DNA of 64,000 bases from UBA10649 sp963700255 (GTDB taxonomy: Bacteria > Actinomycetota > Actinomycetes > S36-B12), in the NCBI GenBank assembly GCA_963700255.1, contig CAVOWW010000012.1:1-64000 (forward strand), written 5' to 3'. How positions within the stretch are numbered: the stretch's first letter is position 1; each line of letters starts with the position of its first letter. The notes below the pieces were generated by a model, which worked only from the letters and a program-made list of their open reading frames with translations, was not told where the DNA came from and did not search any database. Below, in pieces: positions 51,413-59,851 of this stretch. The translations under genes were made by a program, and so were the position numbers.

Positions 51413-52822
51413 TCAGTCGCCCAGCGACCAGCGGACACCATGGGCGGTGTCCTCGACCTGGATGCCGATTCCGTCAAGCCCGTCGCGGATCGCGTCCGCG
51501 GCTGCATAGTCCTTGCGTGCCCTCGCCTCGGCGCGCTGGGCGAGGACCACCTGCACCAGCGCATCGATGACCTCGGTCTGCCGCTGGCCGCCCGCGCCGC
51601 CTGACTCGATCCAGGGCTCCGCCCACGGGTTCAGACCCAGCACGTCGACCATGGCCACGACGGCCTGGAACGCACCGGACACCGCGGCGGTGTCATCGGC
51701 AGCCAGCGCAGCGTTGCCCGCACGCACCTGCTCGTGCACGACCGCCAACGCCTGCGGCACCGCGATGTCATCGTCCATCGCCGCGTCGAACGCCTCAGGT
51801 CGCGCCTGCGGCTGGACCTCGGGCACCCCCGCGACCCCGAGCGCCTCCGCGGCACGCTGGAGGAACCCCTCGATGCGCCGGTATCCCTGCCCCGCCTCCG
51901 CGACCGACTCGTCCGAGTACTCCTGCATGGAGCGGTAGTGCGAGCCGGCGAGGTAGTAGCGCAACTCCACCGGGCGCACGCGCTGCACGACCTCGTCGAC
52001 GAGCAGCGAGTTGCCGAGCGACTTGCTCATCTTCTCGCCGGCCGTGGTGACCCAGGCGTTGTGCAGCCAGTAGTTGGCGAACGAGTCGCCCGCTGCCTTC
52101 GACTGCGCGATCTCGTTCTCATGATGCGGGAACACCAGGTCGAGGCCGCCCCCGTGGATGTCGAAGGCGGGCCCGAGGTACTTCGCGGCCATGGCCGAGC
52201 ACTCGAGGTGCCAGCCGGGGCGGCCGGGCCCCCACGGGGTGTCCCACGCGGGCTCGCCGGGCTTGGCCGCCTTCCACATCGCGAAGTCGCGGGCGTCGCG
52301 CTTGGCGGACGCGTCGGAGTCCGCCGCCGGCAGCATCTCGTCGATGCGCTGGCCGCTGAGGGATCCGTACCCGGGGAAGGCACGAACGTCGAAGTAGACA
52401 TCCCCCTCGGCCGCATAGCCGTGCCCGTCGTCGATGAGGCGCTGCATGAGCGTGATCATCTCCGGGACGTGCCCGGTGGCGCGCGGCTCATAGGTGGGCG
52501 TCAGGCACCCGAGCACGTCGTAGGCACGCGCGAAGGCGCGCTCGTTGCGCATGGCGACGTCCCAGTACGGGATGCCGTCGCGCTCGGCGTTGGCGATGAT
52601 CTTGTCGTCGATGTCGGTCACGTTGCGGATGAAGGTCACCTCGTACCCGCGGGCGGTCAGCCACCGGCGGATGACGTCGAAGGCGACCCCGCTGCGGATG
52701 TGACCCACATGGGGCGGCGCCTGGACGGTGGCCCCGCACAGGTAGATGCCCGCCTTGCCGTCCTCGATGGGGACGAAGTCCCGCACGGAGCGCGTTGCAG
52801 TGTCATAGAAGCGGAGGGCCAC
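51413..52822 (-). CDS. cysS: Cysteinyl-tRNA synthetase
   Basis: 469 aa, class I aminoacyl-tRNA synthetase. Zinc Cys in YLCGATVQ, HIGH motif as HVGH (residues 38-41), CSAMAAKYLGPAFDIHGGG zinc/active-site block, HHENEIAQSKA and KMSKS motif GEKMSKSLGN. Start is the GTG at 52822, supported by TACTCT 7 bases upstream and the near-start MALRFYDTATRS of the family. Downstream of ispF by 43 bases, but apparently with its own promoter. Confidence 0.96.
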   Translation of the reverse strand: MALRFYDTATRSVRDFVPIEDGKAGIYLCGATVQAPPHVGHIRSGVAFDVIRRWLTARGYEVTFIRNVTDIDDKIIANAERDGIPYWDVAMRNERAFARAYDVLGCLTPTYEPRATGHVPEMITLMQRLIDDGHGYAAEGDVYFDVRAFPGYGSLSGQRIDEMLPAADSDASAKRDARDFAMWKAAKPGEPAWDTPWGPGRPGWHLECSAMAAKYLGPAFDIHGGGLDLVFPHHENEIAQSKAAGDSFANYWLHNAWVTTAGEKMSKSLGNSLLVDEVVQRVRPVELRYYLAGSHYRSMQEYSDESVAEAGQGYRRIEGFLQRAAEALGVAGVPEVQPQARPEAFDAAMDDDIAVPQALAVVHEQVRAGNAALAADDTAAVSGAFQAVVAMVDVLGLNPWAEPWIESGGAGGQRQTEVIDALVQVVLAQRAEARARKDYAAADAIRDGLDGIGIQVEDTAHGVRWSLGD

Positions 52823-52829
52823 GGGTCGA

Positions 52830-52835
52830 AGAGTA
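52830..52835 (-). promoter_or_regulatory. -10 element of a leaderless promoter, cysS
   Basis: TACTCT (minus strand) lies 7 bases before the cysS GTG at 52822. Confidence 0.45.
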
Positions 52836-52865
52836 CCGACCCGTGGCGATGCCTCCGCCTCACGG

Positions 52866-53333
52866 CTATGCGGCGACGACCGATGCCACGGCGATCGCCG
52901 CGATGCCCTCTCCTCGTCCGGTGAGCCCGAGGCCGTCCGTGGTGGTGCCAGAGACGCGGACCGGCGCGCCGACCGCTGCGCTCAGGACGTCCTGCGCCTC
53001 CTGCCGGCGGCTGCCGACCCGGGGCCGGTTGCCGATGATCTGGACGCTGGCGTTCCCGATGACGAAGCCGGCGGCCCGGACACGGCCCGCGGCGTGGCTC
53101 AGCAGCGAGACGCCGGACGCCTGCGACCACGCGGGGTCGTCGGTGCCGAACACCGACCCGAGGTCGCCGAGGCCGGCGGCGGACAGCAGGGCATCGCAGA
53201 GGGCATGCGCCGCGACGTCGGCGTCGGAGTGCCCGGCAAGGCCCACCTCACCCGGCCACAGGAGGCCGGCAAGCCAGAGGCTGCGGCCCTCGGCGAAGGC
53301 GTGCACGTCGGTCCCGATGCCCACCAGCGGCAT
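52866..53333 (-). CDS. ispF: 2-C-methyl-D-erythritol 2,4-cyclodiphosphate synthase
   Basis: 155-aa trimeric zinc enzyme of the MEP isoprenoid pathway. Metal ligands: GTDVHAF (Asp, His near residues 9-11) and LAGHSDADVAAHALCDALL (His), followed by AAGLGDLGSVFGTDDP and the C-terminal TTTDGLGLTGRGEGIAAIA. ATG 53333, 7 bases after the ispD stop. Confidence 0.96.
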   Translation of the reverse strand: MPLVGIGTDVHAFAEGRSLWLAGLLWPGEVGLAGHSDADVAAHALCDALLSAAGLGDLGSVFGTDDPAWSQASGVSLLSHAAGRVRAAGFVIGNASVQIIGNRPRVGSRRQEAQDVLSAAVGAPVRVSGTTTDGLGLTGRGEGIAAIAVASVVAA

Positions 53334-53340
53334 GGCCGGC

Positions 53341-54084
53341 TCAGACGGCACCGGCTGCCCGTCTGCGGGCGAGGACGGCCTCAGCCATGACGACATCGAA
53401 CGGACGGGTCACCTTGAAGGCCTCCTCGTGGCCGGGGATGACATGCACCGTCAGCCCGAGCCGCTCCACGAGACCGGCGTCGTCGGTGGCGGCGGCCGCA
53501 TCGAGATCGGCGACCGCGTGCGCCTCCTGGAGAACCGACCGCTGGAACCCCTGGGGCGTCTGGATGGCCCGCAGCGTGCTGCGATCGATCGTTTCCTCGA
53601 CGTCGGACGCGGCGTCGACGCGCTTGATCGTGTCGATGACATGGAGGCCCGGCACGACCGCGGGATGGCCGGCGCGCACCGCGGCGACGACGGCAGTCAC
53701 CAGCTCCTCGGGCACCAGCGGGCGGGCGGCGTCATGGACGAGGACGACGTCCACGTCGGCAGGAAGCGTGATCAGCGCCCGCGCGACGGAGTCCTGCCGG
53801 GTGTCGCCGCCCGTCACGACCAGGACCTCGGCCGGGAAGGACTGGTCGGCGAGCATCGATGCGACGCTCTCCGCGGTGTCCTCGGGCGCGGCCACCACGA
53901 CGATGTCCACGGTTCGGCTGGCGGCGAGGGCCCGCACCGCATGCACCAGCATCGGGACGCCGCCCAGAGGCCGCAGGGCCTTGGGGGCGCCGGGGCCGAG
54001 GCGCTCTCCACGCCCGGCCGCGGGCACGAGGGCAGCCGTACGCCCGGGGTTACCGCCGCGATCGGATGGGTCCGCGGGTGCCAC
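53341..54084 (-). CDS. ispD: 2-C-methyl-D-erythritol 4-phosphate cytidylyltransferase
   Basis: 247 aa, GTG 54084. CTP-binding loop LVPAAGRGERLGPGAPKAL, then GDTRQDSVARAL, HDAARPLVPEELV and the TDDAGLVERLG block are the IspD hallmarks. Makes CDP-methylerythritol, upstream of IspF in the MEP pathway. It follows carD by 21 bases. carD-ispD-ispF-cysS order is conserved in actinobacteria. Confidence 0.95.
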   Translation of the reverse strand: MAPADPSDRGGNPGRTAALVPAAGRGERLGPGAPKALRPLGGVPMLVHAVRALAASRTVDIVVVAAPEDTAESVASMLADQSFPAEVLVVTGGDTRQDSVARALITLPADVDVVLVHDAARPLVPEELVTAVVAAVRAGHPAVVPGLHVIDTIKRVDAASDVEETIDRSTLRAIQTPQGFQRSVLQEAHAVADLDAAAATDDAGLVERLGLTVHVIPGHEEAFKVTRPFDVVMAEAVLARRRAAGAV

Positions 54085-54105
54085 GGTGTGAGGGGGTGGG
54101 CGTGG

Positions 54106-54588
54106 CTAGGAGGCGAGGACTTCGTCGAGGATGGCCTCAGCCTTGTCCTCGTTCGTCTTCTCCGCGAGGGCCAGTTCGCTCACCAGGATCTGGCGGGCCT
54201 TGGCCAGCATGCGCTTCTCGCCGGCCGACAGGCCACGCTCACGCTCGCGCCGCCACAGGTCGCGGACGACCTCGGCCACCTTGATGACGTCGCCCGAGGC
54301 GAGCTTCTCGAGGTTCGCCTTGTAGCGGCGGGACCAGTTGGTGGGCTCCTCGGTGTAGGGCTGACGCAGCACGTTGAACACGCGGTCCAGACCCTCGGCG
54401 TTGACGACGTCGCGGACGCCGACGAGGTCGACGTTGTCGGCGGGCACCCGAACGGTGAGATCGCCCTGGGCGACACGCAGCACCAGGTACTCCCGGTCCT
54501 CACCCTTGATCGTCCGAATCTCGACTGCTTCGATGAGAGCGGCCCCGTGGTGCGGGTAGACGACGGTGTCGCCGACGTTGAACGTCAT
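54106..54588 (-). CDS. carD: CarD family RNA polymerase-binding transcription regulator
   Basis: 160 aa. N-terminal RNAP-interaction (RID/Tudor) domain: FNVGDTVVYPHHGAALIEAV and YLVLRVAQGDLTVRVPADN. The C-terminal helical DNA-binding part contains the conserved Trp block PTNWSRRYKANLEKLASGD and VVRDLWRRERERGLSAGEK. Stabilises open complexes at rRNA and other promoters. ATG 54588 with AAGGGG upstream, and TAACCT about 30 bases upstream as a likely -10. Confidence 0.96.
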   Translation of the reverse strand: MTFNVGDTVVYPHHGAALIEAVEIRTIKGEDREYLVLRVAQGDLTVRVPADNVDLVGVRDVVNAEGLDRVFNVLRQPYTEEPTNWSRRYKANLEKLASGDVIKVAEVVRDLWRRERERGLSAGEKRMLAKARQILVSELALAEKTNEDKAEAILDEVLAS

Positions 54589-54677
54589 AGAGTGGAACCC
54601 CTTTCCCAGGCCCTCTAGGTTATCACGCGGTTCGGGCCCCGAATCCGGCCCTGCTCACCTGCCGGACCCCGCTTCGC

Positions 54678-54683
54678 TACTCT
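54678..54683 (+). promoter_or_regulatory. -10 element of a leaderless promoter, lpqE-like gene
   Basis: TACTCT ends 7 bases before the GTG at 54691. Confidence 0.45.
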
Positions 54684-54690
54684 TGGCGCC

Positions 54691-55206
54691 GTGAAGCGCA
54701 TCCATGCCGCCGCGGCCGCAGCCCTCGTCGTCCTCGCTGTTCCTGCCCTCACCGGCTGCTTCAACGGCCAGGGGGCGACCACGACGACGCAGGCGACCAT
54801 GAACTCCGGCAACGGGGTGGAGGCGACCCAGGGCAGCATCAACATCGACGGCGCGCTCCTGGTGCTCGGGCCCGAGGGCTCGGCCACCGCGACCCTCACG
54901 ACCCGGATCACCAACGCCGGGCTCGAGCCCGACGCCCTCACCTACGTCAGCATCAACGGCATCCCGGCCTATGTCACGGAAGGTGCCGGCGAGCTGCTGC
55001 CGGGTACGTCGATCTCCTTCGGCTACGAGTCCGATGCATGGATCAACAGCTACGACCTGGACGTGCCCGCATCAACCTACGTGCCGGTCGAACTCGGCTT
55101 CGAGAAGGCCGGCCTCGTGAAGCTCTCGCTCCTGACGGTCCCGCCGACCGGCTACTACGAGGGCATCGCCCCGAACCCGCCGGCGAACCCGGTCACTGCC
55201 CCCTGA
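54691..55206 (+). CDS. lpqE: LpqE-like lipoprotein
   Basis: 171-aa exported lipoprotein of unknown function. Signal ends in the lipobox ALTGC (Cys at about residue 24). The mature part is beta-rich, with VEATQGSINIDGALLVLGPEG near the start, similar to the domain of mycobacterial LpqE (also next to carD). The C-terminus is Pro/Asn-rich. GTG start at 54691; divergent from carD, convergent with regX3. Confidence 0.75.
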   Translation: MKRIHAAAAAALVVLAVPALTGCFNGQGATTTTQATMNSGNGVEATQGSINIDGALLVLGPEGSATATLTTRITNAGLEPDALTYVSINGIPAYVTEGAGELLPGTSISFGYESDAWINSYDLDVPASTYVPVELGFEKAGLVKLSLLTVPPTGYYEGIAPNPPANPVTAP

Positions 55207-55221
55207 CCGGTCCGGAGCAGC

Positions 55222-55902
55222 TCAGGGCTCGAACTTGTAGCCCAGCCCGCGCACGGTGACCAGATGCAGCGGGTTCGCCGGATCCTCCTCCACCTTCGCG
55301 CGCAGCCGCTTCACGTGCACGTCGAGGGTCTTGGTGTCCCCGACGTAGTCGGCTCCCCAGACCCGGTCGATGAGCTGCGCACGGGTCAGCACCCGGCCGG
55401 CGTTGCGGACCAGGAGCTCGAGCAGGTCGAACTCCTTCAGCGGCATGGCCACCGTCTCGCCACGCACGGTCACCACGTGCCGGTCGACGTCCATCCGCAC
55501 CGGCCCGGCCTCGACCGTCGCGGCGATCAGCTCCTCCGGCTCGCCGTTGCGCCGCAGGACCGAACGGACCCGGGCCAGCAGCTCGCGCGACGAGAAGGGC
55601 TTCGTCACGTAGTCGTCGGCGCCGATCTCGAGCCCGACGACCTTGTCGATCTCGCCGTCCTTCGCCGTGAGCATGATGATGGGCACCTGCGACTTGACCC
55701 TGATCTGGCGGCACACCTCGAGGCCGGACAGGCCCGGGAGCATGAGGTCGAGCAGGATGAGGTCGGCGCCGTGGCGCTCGAAGACGTCCATGGCGAGGTT
55801 GCCGTCGCCGGCGACCTCAACCTCGTAGCCCTCTCGGCGGAGCATGAAGGACAGTGCCTCGGAGAACGACTCCTCGTCCTCGACGACCATGATGCGGGTC
55901 AC
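55222..55902 (-). CDS. regX3: Response regulator RegX3/PhoP (OmpR family)
   Basis: 226 aa. Receiver domain: VVEDEESFSEAL (acidic pocket), phospho-acceptor Asp in DLILLDLMLPGLSG, and Lys in YVTKPFSSREL. The OmpR winged helix spans about residues 125-226 (FDLLELLVRNAGRVLTR, DTKTLDVHVKRLRAKVE, TVRGLGYKFEP). GTG 55902 overlaps the kinase stop (GTGA). Controls the phosphate-starvation response together with SenX3. Confidence 0.95.
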   Translation of the reverse strand: MTRIMVVEDEESFSEALSFMLRREGYEVEVAGDGNLAMDVFERHGADLILLDLMLPGLSGLEVCRQIRVKSQVPIIMLTAKDGEIDKVVGLEIGADDYVTKPFSSRELLARVRSVLRRNGEPEELIAATVEAGPVRMDVDRHVVTVRGETVAMPLKEFDLLELLVRNAGRVLTRAQLIDRVWGADYVGDTKTLDVHVKRLRAKVEEDPANPLHLVTVRGLGYKFEP

Positions 55903-57047
55903 GTGAGCGCCTCTCCTGAGGGGATGTTGAGGACATCGAGGGTCAGCTCGGTGCCCTCGTCGCCGGACGGGCTGGACGGCTGGTAGGCAGGCAGGCGGAG
56001 CGTGAAGGTGGACCCCACCCCGACCTCCGACCAGACGGTGCACTCACCGCCGTGGTTCTGGCTGACGTGCTTGACGATGGCAAGCCCCAGGCCGGTGCCG
56101 CCGGTCACGCGCGAGCGGGCCGGGTCGACCCGGTAGAAGCGCTCGAAGACCCGGTCGAGGTCGTTCGCGGCGATGCCGATGCCCTGATCCTTGACCGCGA
56201 TCTCGACGATGGACCCGTCATTGCGGGTGCCCACGGCGATGCGCGTGTGGGTGGGCGAGTACGCGATCGCGTTGATCAGGAGGTTGCGCAGCGCGGCGAG
56301 CAGCTGGCGCTCATCGCCGTAGATCAGCCCGTCGCACGGATCACTCGTGACGAGCTCGATGGCCTCCCGGCTCGCCTGGGTGCGGACCTCGTCGACGGCG
56401 CGCCGGACGAGGTCATCGACGTCGACCACCTCGGCTCGGGTCAGCGGGTCATCACCCTGCAGACGGGACAGGTCGATGACGTCCTGAACCAGGTGGCTGA
56501 GGCGCGAGGCCTCCATCTGCATGCGCTCCGCGAAGTGGCGCACCTGCTCGGGATCGTCGCTGGCCGCGAGAACAGCCTCGGCCAGCAGCGACAGCGCACC
56601 GACGGGAGTCTTGAGCTCGTGGCTGACGTTGGCCACGAAGTCGCGCCGGACGACGTCAACGCGGCGTTCCTCCGCGAGATCATCGATGAGGACCAGGATC
56701 GCTCCGGTCCCCAGGGGGGCGACGCGGACGCGCAGCTCGAGGAGTTCCCTGCCCAGCGGTGGGCGTCGGACCCGCATCTCCTGCTCACGAGCGTGGCCGT
56801 CGTCGGCCACCCGCTCGATCAGGTGCTTGATGTCCGGGATGGTCACGGCGTCGCGGTTCACCAGGCCCAGGCCCGTGGCCCGGGCGTTGGCCCGGAGCAC
56901 CGCTCCGTCGGGGGCGACCACGAGGGACGCCGAGGGGAGGACGCTGAGCACGCGGATGACCTCGTCCGGCACGGCCGGCCTCGGCCCCGCAGCACGGCGC
57001 GGGCGCGGGGCACCCTCGGGAGAGGGCGCGGGCAGGCGTCTCGGCAC
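55899..57047 (-). CDS. senX3: Sensor histidine kinase SenX3/PhoR, apparently without membrane segments
   Basis: 382 aa from the GTG at 57047, which is supported by TATCCT 6 bases upstream. A PAS-like domain covers residues ~30-130 (VLSVLPSASLVVAPDGAVL). HisKA follows with phospho-His in RDFVANVSHELKTPVGALSLLAEA; HATPase has N-box LRNLLINAIAYSP, G1 DQGIGIA, F-box FERFYRV and G2 GGTGLGLAIVKH. SenX3/PhoR proteins normally begin with one or two membrane helices. Here the N-terminus is a short Pro/Arg-rich stretch, and I see no hydrophobic helix in frame further upstream. So it looks soluble. Confidence 0.92.
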   Translation of the reverse strand: MPRRLPAPSPEGAPRPRRAAGPRPAVPDEVIRVLSVLPSASLVVAPDGAVLRANARATGLGLVNRDAVTIPDIKHLIERVADDGHAREQEMRVRRPPLGRELLELRVRVAPLGTGAILVLIDDLAEERRVDVVRRDFVANVSHELKTPVGALSLLAEAVLAASDDPEQVRHFAERMQMEASRLSHLVQDVIDLSRLQGDDPLTRAEVVDVDDLVRRAVDEVRTQASREAIELVTSDPCDGLIYGDERQLLAALRNLLINAIAYSPTHTRIAVGTRNDGSIVEIAVKDQGIGIAANDLDRVFERFYRVDPARSRVTGGTGLGLAIVKHVSQNHGGECTVWSEVGVGSTFTLRLPAYQPSSPSGDEGTELTLDVLNIPSGEALT

Positions 57048-57053
57048 GCCTCA

Positions 57054-57059
57054 AGGATA
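57054..57059 (-). promoter_or_regulatory. -10 element of a leaderless promoter, senX3-regX3
   Basis: TATCCT (minus strand) lies 6 bases before the senX3 GTG at 57047. The spacer TGAGGC is identical to the one at the XRE gene. Confidence 0.5.
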
Positions 57060-57107
57060 GGAGCGGTACACCCGCTGCCCAACCACGCGACGCCCACCAC
57101 CGCGAGG

Positions 57108-57172
57108 ATTCACGGAGCGTTCGGTCAAGGGAACCTGCTGTTCACCTCGTCGTCCTCTCCCATTAACCCGGG
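57108..57172 (+). promoter_or_regulatory. Candidate PHO box (RegX3/PhoP binding repeats)
   Basis: TTCAC-like units recur at about 11-base spacing in the phoU-senX3 gap: ATTCACGGAGC at 57108, GTTCGGTCAAG at 57119, GTTCACCTCGT at 57140 and ATTAACCCGGG at 57162. Streptomyces PHO boxes in the equivalent gap are 11-base direct repeats of GTTCACC type. The spacing slips by one base between the second and third conserved units. Confidence 0.45.
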
Positions 57173-57198
57173 GCCATCCTCGCGTTCCCGAGCGGGCC

Positions 57199-57204
57199 TA
57201 GAGT
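57199..57204 (+). promoter_or_regulatory. -10 element upstream of phoU
   Basis: TAGAGT ends 6 bases before a GTG at 57211. The likelier phoU start is ATG 57238, so this promoter would give a leader of about 27 bases containing a good ribosome binding site. Confidence 0.4.
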
Positions 57205-57237
57205 GGCCCGGTGACGACGACGCGAGGGGAGGACACG

Positions 57238-57897
57238 ATGGTCTCCGCCTTCCAGGATCAGCTCGACATGGTGAACGGCGAGCTCGTCCAGATGACGAGG
57301 CTCGTCGGCTCGGCGATGAACCGGGCGACCCAGGCCCTCCTCGACGCCGACCTCACCCTTGCCGAGTCCGTCATCGCCGCCGACGCCCAGATCGACACGC
57401 TGGCGAGCGACATCGAGGAGCGCTGCTTCGATCTCATCGCCATCGAGCAGCCCGACGCCGCAGACCTGCGGATGGCCATCGGGGCCCTGCGGATCGCCGC
57501 GTCCCTCGAGCGCATGGGCGACCTCGCCGAGCATGTGGCCAAGCAGGCACGGCTGCGCTACCCCCGCCTGTCCATCCCCCAGGAGCTGCGCGGGACGTTC
57601 GCCGAGATGGGCGGCCTGGCCGAGGCGATCGTCTCCAAGACCGGTGCCGTGATCGCCACCCAGGACGTGGGCCTGACCGCCGACATCGCCCGGCATGACG
57701 AGCAGGTCGACCGACTGCACCGGGAGCTGTTCACGATCGTCCTGTCGCAGTCATGGACCCACGGGGTCGAGGCGGCGATCGACGTGACGCTGCTGTCCCG
57801 CTACTACGAGCGCTACGCGGACCACGCGGTGTCGGTCACGCGTCGCGTCGTCACCTTCGTCACGGGCGAGCCGTACGTGGGCGTGTCCCTCACCTGA
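57238..57897 (+). CDS. phoU: Phosphate transport/signalling regulator PhoU
   Basis: 219 aa in two three-helix repeats. ATG 57238 is chosen because GGGAGGA lies 6 bases upstream and because the N-terminus then matches mycobacterial PhoU in length; an in-frame GTG at 57211 adds nine residues. Repeat motifs: EERCFDLIAIEQPDAADLRMA and SRYYERYADHAVSVTRRVV (metal-binding ExxxD-type). Links Pst transporters to the SenX3-RegX3 pair encoded divergently. Confidence 0.93.
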   Translation: MVSAFQDQLDMVNGELVQMTRLVGSAMNRATQALLDADLTLAESVIAADAQIDTLASDIEERCFDLIAIEQPDAADLRMAIGALRIAASLERMGDLAEHVAKQARLRYPRLSIPQELRGTFAEMGGLAEAIVSKTGAVIATQDVGLTADIARHDEQVDRLHRELFTIVLSQSWTHGVEAAIDVTLLSRYYERYADHAVSVTRRVVTFVTGEPYVGVSLT

Positions 57898-58009
57898 GCA
57901 GCGGCCCCGCCCGGCCCGCGCACCCCGACCGGGTGGCCGTTTGCCCTGGAATAGTCCAGACTTCCCATCGGTTGGCGAGCATGAGGCTGGCACCGGCGAA
58001 GGAGGCGGC

Positions 58010-59320
58010 ATGACGACCCCGTCGCTGATCTCCTCACGCCGGACGCCTCGACCCAGCCGCATCGCGGTCCTCTCGATCCACACCTCACCGCTGGACCAGC
58101 CGGGCACCGGCGACGCCGGCGGGATGAACGTCTACATCGTCGAGACGGCCCGCCGGCTGGCGGAGTCCGGCATCGAGGTGGAGATCTTCACCCGGGCCAC
58201 GTCCTCGGCACTGCCCCGGACCGTCGAGATGGCTCCCGGCGTCACCGTCCGGCACGTCACGGCCGGCCCCTTCGAAGGGCTGCTCAAGCAGGACCTCCCG
58301 GGCCAGCTCTGCGCGGTGACCGCCGGCGTCATGCGGGCGGAGGCGGCACGGCCGGAGGGCTGGTTCGACCTCATCCACTCGCACTACTGGCTCTCGGGCC
58401 AGGTCGGCTGGCTCGCGTCCGAGCGCTGGAACGTGCCCCTCGTCCACTCGATGCACACGATGGCCAAGGTCAAGAACCGCGATCTCGCCGACGGCGACTC
58501 CCCCGAGCCCGGGATGCGCGTCATCGGCGAGCAGCAGGTCGTCGCCGCGGCCGACCGCCTCGTCGCCAACACCGACGACGAGGCGCACGAGCTGGTGGAC
58601 CTCTACGGCGCCGACCCGGACGCCGTCGACGTCGTCCACCCGGGCGTCGACCTCGACCTGTTCACCCCCGGGAGCATGGTCGAGGCGCGTCGACGACGCG
58701 GAATCGCCGACGATGCCGTGGTCCTGCTCTTCGTCGGCCGCATCCAGCCCCTCAAGGCCCCCGACGTGCTCGTCCGCGCCGCAGCGGAGATGGTGGCCCG
58801 CGATCCGGCCCTGCGCAGCCGCCTGGTCGTGGCGATCTGCGGCGGACCGTCGGGCTCGGGACTCGCGCAGCCCACCTCCCTCATCGACCTGGCTCGCGAG
58901 CTGGGCGTCGCCGACCTCGTCCGCTTCGAGCCGCCGTCCGACCGGACGACCCTCGTCGACTGGTACCGCGCCGCCGACGTCGCCGTCGTCCCCTCGTACT
59001 CCGAGTCGTTCGGCCTGGTGGCCGTCGAGGCCCAGGCCTGCGGGACCCCGGTCGTCGCCGCCGCCGTGGGCGGGCTCAACACCGCGGTCGCCGACCACGT
59101 GAGCGGACTGCTCGTCGCCGGCCACGACCCCCGCGACTTCGCGAGCGCCATCGCGTCGATCGTCGACCAGCCTCGACTGCGGAGCGAGATGTCGTCCGGC
59201 GCGCACATGCACGCAGCCGCATTCGGCTGGGCCGCCACCACCGCCGGCCTCCTGACCAGCTACTCAGCCGCCCTGGCGAACCGGGCGGCGAACCGGCAGG
59301 TCGCGGCGCTCCTCTCATGA
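58010..59320 (+). CDS. mshA: D-inositol-3-phosphate glycosyltransferase (mycothiol biosynthesis)
   Basis: 436-aa GT4 enzyme that joins GlcNAc from UDP-GlcNAc to 1L-inositol-1-phosphate, first step of mycothiol. ATG 58010 with GGAGG upstream. Motifs: DQPGTGDAGGMNVYIVETAR (glycine loop and inositol-phosphate site), IHSHYWLSGQVGW, HTMAKVKN, VHPGVDLDLF, FVGRIQPLKAPDVLV and SYSESFGLVAVEAQACGTPV (GT4 ExxxxxxxE). Marks the organism as an actinomycete using mycothiol. Overlaps the ybjN-like gene by 4 bases. Confidence 0.96.
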   Translation: MTTPSLISSRRTPRPSRIAVLSIHTSPLDQPGTGDAGGMNVYIVETARRLAESGIEVEIFTRATSSALPRTVEMAPGVTVRHVTAGPFEGLLKQDLPGQLCAVTAGVMRAEAARPEGWFDLIHSHYWLSGQVGWLASERWNVPLVHSMHTMAKVKNRDLADGDSPEPGMRVIGEQQVVAAADRLVANTDDEAHELVDLYGADPDAVDVVHPGVDLDLFTPGSMVEARRRRGIADDAVVLLFVGRIQPLKAPDVLVRAAAEMVARDPALRSRLVVAICGGPSGSGLAQPTSLIDLARELGVADLVRFEPPSDRTTLVDWYRAADVAVVPSYSESFGLVAVEAQACGTPVVAAAVGGLNTAVADHVSGLLVAGHDPRDFASAIASIVDQPRLRSEMSSGAHMHAAAFGWAATTAGLLTSYSAALANRAANRQVAALLS

Positions 59321-59823
59321 GCGCGGCTGCCGCTGAGGCGGCGGTCCGGGAGTTCCTTTCGGAGTGCGGGCTCGAGTGGGAGCCCGGCGGACCCGGAACC
59401 TTCGTCGTCACGATCCCCGGAGTGCGCAAGCTGCGGACCACGGCCGCCCTCACCGTGGGTGAGCACGCCCTGACCGTGAACGCCTTCGTCGCACGCCATC
59501 CGGACGAGAACCACGAGGCCGTCTACCGCTGGCTGCTCGAGCGCAACCAGCGGATGTACGCGGTCGCCTTCGCCGTGGACCACCTCGGCGACATCTACCT
59601 CGTCGGTCGTCTCCCCCTGTCCGCCGTGACCCCTGGCGAGCTCGACCGCATCATCGGCTCCGTCCTCGAGTACGCCGACGGCTCCTTCAACACCATCCTC
59701 GAGATGGGCTTCGCGAGCGCCATCCGGCGCGAGTGGCAGTGGCGCACGTCGCGAGGCGAGTCCACCGACAACCTCGCCGCCTTCGTGCACCTCGTGCAGG
59801 ACCCACCGGGCGAGCAGGCCTGA
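59317..59823 (+). CDS. YbjN domain protein
   Basis: 168 aa with the T3SS-chaperone-like YbjN fold (REFLSECGLEWEPGGPGTF, then VNAFVARHPDENHEAVYRWL and AVDHLGDIYLVGRLPL). Function unknown. It lies between mshA and gpmA as in mycobacteria (Rv0487). ATG overlaps the mshA stop. Confidence 0.85.
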   Translation: MSAAAAEAAVREFLSECGLEWEPGGPGTFVVTIPGVRKLRTTAALTVGEHALTVNAFVARHPDENHEAVYRWLLERNQRMYAVAFAVDHLGDIYLVGRLPLSAVTPGELDRIIGSVLEYADGSFNTILEMGFASAIRREWQWRTSRGESTDNLAAFVHLVQDPPGEQA

Positions 59824-59839
59824 GCCCTCCCGCATGCGG

Positions 59840-59845
59840 CAGGAT
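59840..59845 (+). promoter_or_regulatory. -10 element of a leaderless promoter, gpmA
   Basis: CAGGAT ends 6 bases before the ATG at 59852, with no Shine-Dalgarno site. Confidence 0.4.
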
Positions 59846-59851
59846 GAGCCC

